In this document: positions 17,562-21,536 of the stretch, piece after piece
Layout of the letters: the number at the start of each line of letters is the position of its first letter
Position numbering within the stretch: position 1 is the first letter of the stretch
Assembly (NCBI GenBank): GCA_003615045.1
Contig: ML014365.1
Coordinates: 1 to 21,536 of the forward strand
Reading direction: 5' to 3'
From: Caulochytrium protostelioides
Lineage: Eukaryota > Chytridiomycota > Caulochytriomycetes > Caulochytriales > Caulochytriaceae
DNA length: 21,536 nt
Notes under the pieces: generated by a model
Told to the model about the DNA's origin: nothing
What the model saw: only the letters and a program-made list of their open reading frames with translations
Databases searched by the model: none
Made by a program: the position numbers and the translations under genes

Positions 17562-18142
17562 TTATCGCCGTCATCGTGGTGGCGCGCGGGATGCGGGGTC
17601 GGATGTGTCGGCGCCGGCGGAAGGTTCGTAACGTAGAGATCGACGCAGGCCTGGTGGATCCACTGGAGTTCGGGGTCGCGGCAGCCGAGGCAGACCCGGA
17701 CGAGCGGGTTGCCCGGCGTCTCGGTTTCTTCCCAGCAGGCCCAGCAGCGGTGCTTCTGCAGAAAGAAGGGCGACGGCGGCGGGGACATGGCGGCGACGGC
17801 GGCGGCGGCGGCGGCGGCCGCAGCCATCGATGAGGCGGATGACGGCGGCGGCGGCGACGGCGTTGAGGAGAGCGATGAGGAGGAGGACGAGAGCGACGAC
17901 GAGAGCAGGTTGCTGGTCGATCCGAGACACGACTTCGGCATCTGCATGGCGCGCGGTGCGTCGAGCGGCGGCGGCGGCGACCGCGGCGGCTGGGCCGACG
18001 GCGGCGGCGGCGGAGGGGAGGCGGGAGTGGCGGGAGATCGGGACGGCGATCGCCGCGAGACCGGCGCGGCGGCCCGAGACGACGGCGACTCCGCGGCCGT
18101 GGGCCGGATGGCCGCAGCACGTGGCGTGGGCCGTGTGGCCAT
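16061..18142 (-). CDS. MARCH-like RING-CH membrane E3 ubiquitin ligase with a split zinc module
   Basis: A 693-residue predicted membrane-anchored ubiquitin ligase of the RING-CH (MARCH) class. The N-terminal 120 residues are Pro/Ser/Ala-rich. Zinc ligands read C133-x2-C136, C151-x2-C154, H163-x2-C166 (HRCWACWEE, RVCLGC, QWIHQACVDLYV). The last pair, C496-x2-C499 (FRCTRCQYPYHV), comes only after 329 residues instead of the usual 10 to 30. The insert is low complexity with two long Asp runs. Two hydrophobic segments follow (about 524-546 and 585-612), then a cytosolic tail. Zinc module, then PISP-like linker, then membrane helices resembles MARCH5-type proteins. The start is the ATG at 18142 and the frame is open throughout. 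An unrecognised intron inside the insert cannot be excluded, but I see no strong donor next to HQACVDLYV. It converges with SDHAF3. Confidence 0.75.
16658..17644 (-). repeat. Low-complexity insert within the RING-CH coding region
   Basis: Codons between Cys 166 and Cys 496. On the plus strand it shows GTC/GTCGTC runs around 17085-17115 and 17507-17570, which give two poly-Asp tracts in the protein. It also has Pro/Ser/Ala-rich segments and a His/Gln-rich patch (QPQHQHQQAQ). The trinucleotide runs suggest growth by slippage. It is in frame with both halves of the zinc module. Confidence 0.8.
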
Positions 18143-19720
18143 GGCGATCTGCGTGCCCTGCCTGCAAGAGCTGGATCCCGCGATGCGTCTCGATACGTCT
18201 CGACGGGCGGCCTCGGCCCCGGCTCAAGTTCGTCAGCGATCCTCGGCGACGAGGGTGGAAGGTAGGGGGTTGATACCGATCGCTTTGCAGCGGTGTTCAT
18301 TCGCATGCGCGATGAGGGGAATTGGCGGGACGCTACCCGATCGGAGCCGGATGGACCGTTTTATAGGGACTGGCGGCGATGGCGACCCGTCGTCATGCCT
18401 CTGGCGGGGGGCCGCCGGTCACCGGGTGCCGTCTCCTTGCCGTGGCACTGCCGCCGGTCCCGCCGCCGGTCCCGCCGCCGCGCCGTCGACGCCGCGCCGT
18501 CGCCCCGCCCCGCCCGTGCCACCGCTTTCCCTTGGCCGCGCCGAGGGTCGGTCCGCGGATCTTGACAAGCGCCGAGTGTGCTGCCGATCGGGCAATGGTG
18601 GCGTCGGCCTTCGTCTCCGCCTTCAGCCGGCGGATGACGTACCGGCAAGGATGACGCGGTCGCGTCGCGTCGCAGCTGGCTGCACGCGTATGACGAGATG
18701 AATCGCGGCCAGCCGTCGCGGGTGCGGTCGCTCCCTTCCGATGCCGGACCATCGGCGCGACCCGCGGTGTCGGGACACGGCGGATGCGTGACATGCCATG
18801 CGCCAACAGCGACAGCATACAGCCCAGCCGCCCGGCCCATCGTCATTGCCATGGCCATGGCCATTGCTATTGCCATCGCCAGTGTTTCATACGAAAGGGT
18901 TCGACAACCGATGTCCACGTACAGTGTCCGTGAACCATGCCGACGCCGACCGCATCGCTCGCCGTGACGAGACCACCGACGGTCGCATAGGTCTGGCGGC
19001 GCTCAGACAGACGCAACGTCGGACGGGCACGTGACTTCATGGTGAATCCCGCCGACCTGCGGCCCGGTGCACAGCATGTCTCGCCATGGCCCTCTCGCCA
19101 TGGCCCTCTCGCCCTGCACATGGCCACCACGTGTGCTGCAAGAGGGATCAGCGGTCGGCCTCGCCGCGCATTCGGCAGGACCTGCCGGTCCGGTCTCATT
19201 CGCTCGGCCCGTGGCGGCGGTCAGGGGTCGTGATGGAGGGGCGTCGAGCCGGGCCGAAGGGTAAGGAACGGCAGGGAAAGGCACCGTGTGGCGCAGCACC
19301 CGCGGTATGCCCTCCGGGCTGGCGGAGTTTCTCCAGGAAGGCCGATGGCCCGACCCCAATGCGCCGTTGCAGCGAAGGTCGAGGCATGAAGGCATGGCGT
19401 AGATAAAGGCTTCGCATGCGACCATCGTCCCGCAGCTTCCCAAGGCGACCGGACCGAGAGCGAGCCAACCCCTCGTGTGGCGACGGCGCCGCTTGTCTTG
19501 ATTTCTGTGACTAACGGCAAGACGCTGACCCTCTCGGTCTCCTTCTATCGCAGTCGTGCTTGATCACCGATCTCCTGCCGATCGCGTCGTTCTCCCCTGG
19601 TTTCTACTGCTGAGTTTGATCAAATCCCCGTGATCCTTGCGTGGAACTTTTGGTGACTGTTCGACGCGCCGTCTTGCACCTCCGAACCCCCCCTGGCCTG
19701 ACCCCCAACCACGCGGCATC
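18143..19720. other. Divergent intergenic region RING-CH / Fes1
   Basis: 1.58 kb without a supported gene. Open frames on both strands are Arg/Pro/Ala-rich and lack domains. Simple repeats are a CCGCCGGTC tandem (about 18448-18482), a GCCATG/GCCATT hexamer run (about 18847-18882), a 14-bp tandem TCGCCATGGCCCTC (19081-19094 and 19095-19108, with a partial third) and CACGTG sites at 19028-19033 and 19128-19133. Its right part appears to include the Fes1 5' leader with a possible intron. Confidence 0.45.
19261..19553 (+). other. Possible intron in the Fes1 5' leader
   Basis: The 3' side is strong: TGACTAAC (19508-19515) matches a fungal branch-point consensus. It is followed 38 bases later by a CAG (19551-19553) after a pyrimidine-rich stretch (CCCTCTCGGTCTCCTTCTATCG). 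The best upstream donor I can see is GTAAGG at 19261, giving about 293 nt; the donor choice is uncertain. The intron would lie wholly before the ATG at 19721. Confidence 0.4.
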
Positions 19721-20686
19721 ATGACGCGACTCACGACGAGTGAGCTGCTCGCGTGGTCGGTCGCCCACTCCGACCTGCCGCCTGCCGACGCCGCGGCCAA
19801 CCCCGACGATACCGCTGCGGCTTCGGTCCCACCACCAACAGCCGCGACGACCGACGCAGCGGCGGCACCGGCATCCGCCTCGGCTTCGGCGTCTAACCCG
19901 GCCGCCTGGCAGCTGGGCCCGTCGGCGCCGGGTCTCGCGCCGTCGACGTCCTCGTCAGCCGCGGCGCCGGCGCCGTCGGCAGCAGCGGTGGCGTCGTCGT
20001 CCACGCCGCTCGACACGCGCTGGCTAGACGTGATCCTGGGCAAGGAAGACGCGGTTCGCATGAAGGAGTGTATGGCGCAGATGGAAGACGCGGCCACGGA
20101 CGTCGACGCGCGCCTCGTGGCGGCCGACGACCTGTCGATGCTCGTGGAGAGCCTCGACAACGCGAACGACCTGCGGCCGCTCGGGCTGTGGCCGCGCCTG
20201 TTCGCGCTGCTGCGCGGCGCGCCCGAGGCCGAGCTGCGCTCCGCCATCGCCTTTGTGATTGCGACCGCGGTCGCCAACAACGAGCGCTCCCAGACCGACC
20301 TGGTCGACGCCGGCGGCTTCCCCGTCCTCGTGGACGCCTTCGAACGTGAGACCGACGACGACGTCCTCGTGCGCGTGCTGAGCTGCTTCGCGCAGGTCGT
20401 CCAGCACCACGAGAAAGCCTTCACGCTGCTCATCGAAGCGAACGTCGTCAACCAGGTGCTGTTTGTGCTCGAGCGGACCTCCAGCGAGCGTCTCAAGAAG
20501 CGGGCCTGCTATCTGATTGCGAACCTGCTCAGCTCCGAGCACTCGTGGATGACCCGCCAGGTCCACGCCACCATGAACCGCAGCGTCGCCCTGCGCGTCC
20601 TCCCGGCCCTGACGAGCGACGACCCGGATACGCTGGCGAAGCGCGACACAATTCTGCGTCTGCTGTCGGAAGGCGCGACCTCCTAG
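19721..20686 (+). CDS. FES1: Fes1/HspBP1-type Hsp70 nucleotide-exchange factor
   Basis: A 321-residue armadillo-repeat protein of the Fes1/HspBP1 family, which promotes ADP release from cytosolic Hsp70 and so client release and protein quality control. The N-terminus TSELLAWSVAHSD matches the family's LLxWSxxHSD start. Residues about 25-97 are an Ala/Ser/Pro-rich insert not usual for fungal Fes1. From about 100 the Hsp70-binding armadillo core follows: ECMAQMEDAATDVDARLVA, the hallmark LVESLDNANDLRPLGLWPRL (141-160), then IATAVANNERSQ and GGFPVLVDAF. Helical repeats continue to the end. The family average is about 290-360 residues, so the protein looks complete. The ATG at 19721 is the first real start and directly precedes conserved sequence. 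No intron is needed in the coding part. It is transcribed away from the RING-CH gene, and the AT-rich TGATTAATATAGATATAATG directly after the stop is a likely 3'-end region. Confidence 0.95.
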   Translation: MTRLTTSELLAWSVAHSDLPPADAAANPDDTAAASVPPPTAATTDAAAAPASASASASNPAAWQLGPSAPGLAPSTSSSAAAPAPSAAAVASSSTPLDTRWLDVILGKEDAVRMKECMAQMEDAATDVDARLVAADDLSMLVESLDNANDLRPLGLWPRLFALLRGAPEAELRSAIAFVIATAVANNERSQTDLVDAGGFPVLVDAFERETDDDVLVRVLSCFAQVVQHHEKAFTLLIEANVVNQVLFVLERTSSERLKKRACYLIANLLSSEHSWMTRQVHATMNRSVALRVLPALTSDDPDTLAKRDTILRLLSEGATS

Positions 20687-20739
20687 TGATTAATATAGAT
20701 ATAATGGGTACAACGCGGTCGTCCATATAGTGACCCAAT

Positions 20740-21440
20740 GCGCACACGAATCTTCGGTGGTGCCCTCCAGGGTTCCGCCCACCGAGGCAGTCACACATTC
20801 GGTTCCGTGTCGGATGAGCTTGCCGATCTTGGACTGCACCTTGGTTGGCTCCGAGTTGCGGCACAGCACGATCGGTCTGACGGGTCAGGCCCGACAGCGT
20901 CGGATGGTCAACGCGGCATGGCGGTCGCGGCTCACACACGTGCTGTGGGCGGCTTCATACGACAGCAAGCCTCGGACCACGCTCCCCTGGCGCCGGCGTA
21001 GGCCGGGTTTCAGGACCCCATGCGTCTGGGCGTCCACCCGGGTCTTGCCGACCAGGGTGGCCGGCGTCGGCGCGGCCGGCGTCGGCGCGGCCGGGGAAGC
21101 GCCCGCATGCGTCTTACGGGGCGTCGGCGCCGTCGCGCGAGCGTTCGCCCCACGCATGCGGACCCGGTTGACGGCCGCAGGCGCGGTTTGGGAACACAGG
21201 CCCGGGACGTTGGCTTGAGCACCCGAAACCCTAACGATGCACCTATCGCCAGAGGGGCACCTATCGCGTGACCCGACCTGAATAGCGACGTGCGCCTGGT
21301 TCTCGACTCGGTGGCAAACTTGAGTGTGCCATCACTGACATTGAAAAAATGGGCATGTGGTTATGTATACTGACTGCGGAGTCGACGAATGCGTCTGGAT
21401 CCAATCGGATGAAAACTGTCGGGCGCTTCAGAAAATAGAA
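20740..21440 (-). pseudogene. Fanzor/TnpB-like nuclease remnant, right copy
   Basis: Minus-strand relic of the same family as 5931-6515. Minus-strand sequence about 20890-21055 reads GKTRVDAQTHGVLKPGL, then SVVRGLLSYEAAHSTC, then VSRDRHAALTIRRC. That is the finger-to-RuvC-III region, with the (V)RGL, STC and RD.xAAL.I pattern of TnpB/Fanzor C-termini. RPIVLCR and SKIGKLIRHGT follow after one in-frame stop (about 20805-20880). The 15-base string at 20811-20825 (CGGATGAGCTTGCCG) is the exact reverse complement of 6490-6504 in the left copy, at the matching place in the protein. Upstream (about 21290-21440) a segment with SIHNHMPIF and, in another frame, DGTLKFAT may be the RuvC-I neighbourhood; this is weaker. 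The region between is deleted or expanded by a GGCGTCGGCGCGGCC repeat. Not functional. Confidence 0.65.
21060..21100. repeat. Short GC-rich tandem repeat inside the right relic
   Basis: Two to three units of a 15-base sequence close to GGCCGGCGTCGGCGC lie around 21060-21092, encoding Ala/Pro/Thr repeats on the minus strand. This looks like slippage expansion within the decayed gene. Confidence 0.6.
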
Positions 21441-21536
21441 GGGGGGCCTCACGCCACGGGTGCCGCCGACTGTCCCCCTTCGCTCCAAGCGCCACAACAG
21501 ACTGGGAAGATCGCTACGGGGGACAGCCATGGGGTG
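21441..21536. other. Right end of window
   Basis: No feature is supported. Minus-strand frames continue open from the relic to the window edge, so the relic may extend past 21536. Confidence 0.3.

Noticed and set aside
18361-18918. 185-codon minus-strand frame with an Ala/Met repeat
   Set aside because: The repeat is simply the GCCATG hexamer run. The rest is Arg-rich with no domain.
20730-21218. 162-codon plus-strand frame at the right end
   Set aside because: Its antisense carries the Fanzor-like C-terminal motifs. The plus-strand product has no recognisable domain.

Overview
The window looks like nuclear DNA of a GC-rich eukaryote with few introns, most plausibly a fungus and perhaps an early-diverging (zoosporic) one. 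This is inference. It rests on a Kin1-type kinase with a KA1 tail, a Gcn5 acetyltransferase with bromodomain but no PCAF-type N-terminal domain, an ACN9/SDHAF3 gene with a GTAAGT...CAG intron, and a Fes1/HspBP1 nucleotide-exchange factor. The species cannot be named from the sequence.

Layout. Positions 1 to about 6.5 kb are AT-richer and repeat-laden, with no supportable host gene. They hold a dense cluster of CACGTG motifs (158-299), a 68-bp tandem duplication, microsatellites, two to three diverged copies of an interspersed repeat (72-100, 2341-2430, 3865-3950), a 25-bp minisatellite (4216-4435), a broken Ty3/gypsy retroelement on the minus strand (about 4529-5935), and, joined directly to it, a plus-strand remnant of a Fanzor/TnpB-like RuvC nuclease gene (about 5931-6515). 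From 7.0 to 20.7 kb the DNA is very GC-rich and carries six host genes: a small RING-finger protein (+), a Kin1/MARK-like kinase (-), GCN5 (-), SDHAF3/ACN9 (+, one intron), a MARCH-like RING-CH membrane protein (-) and Fes1/HspBP1 (+). At the right end (about 20.74-21.44 kb) a second remnant of the same Fanzor-like family lies in the opposite orientation, so two inverted relics flank the gene block.

The host genes are unrelated housekeeping and regulatory functions: polarity/stress kinase signalling, chromatin acetylation, mitochondrial complex II assembly, ubiquitin ligation, and Hsp70 nucleotide exchange. There is no sign of an operon-like system. A shared oddity is that conserved domains or their linkers are expanded by Ala/Pro/Ser/Asp-rich tracts encoded by GC-rich trinucleotide repeats. 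The extreme case is a 329-residue insertion inside the RING-CH zinc-binding module. The most interesting content is the pair of Fanzor-like relics.
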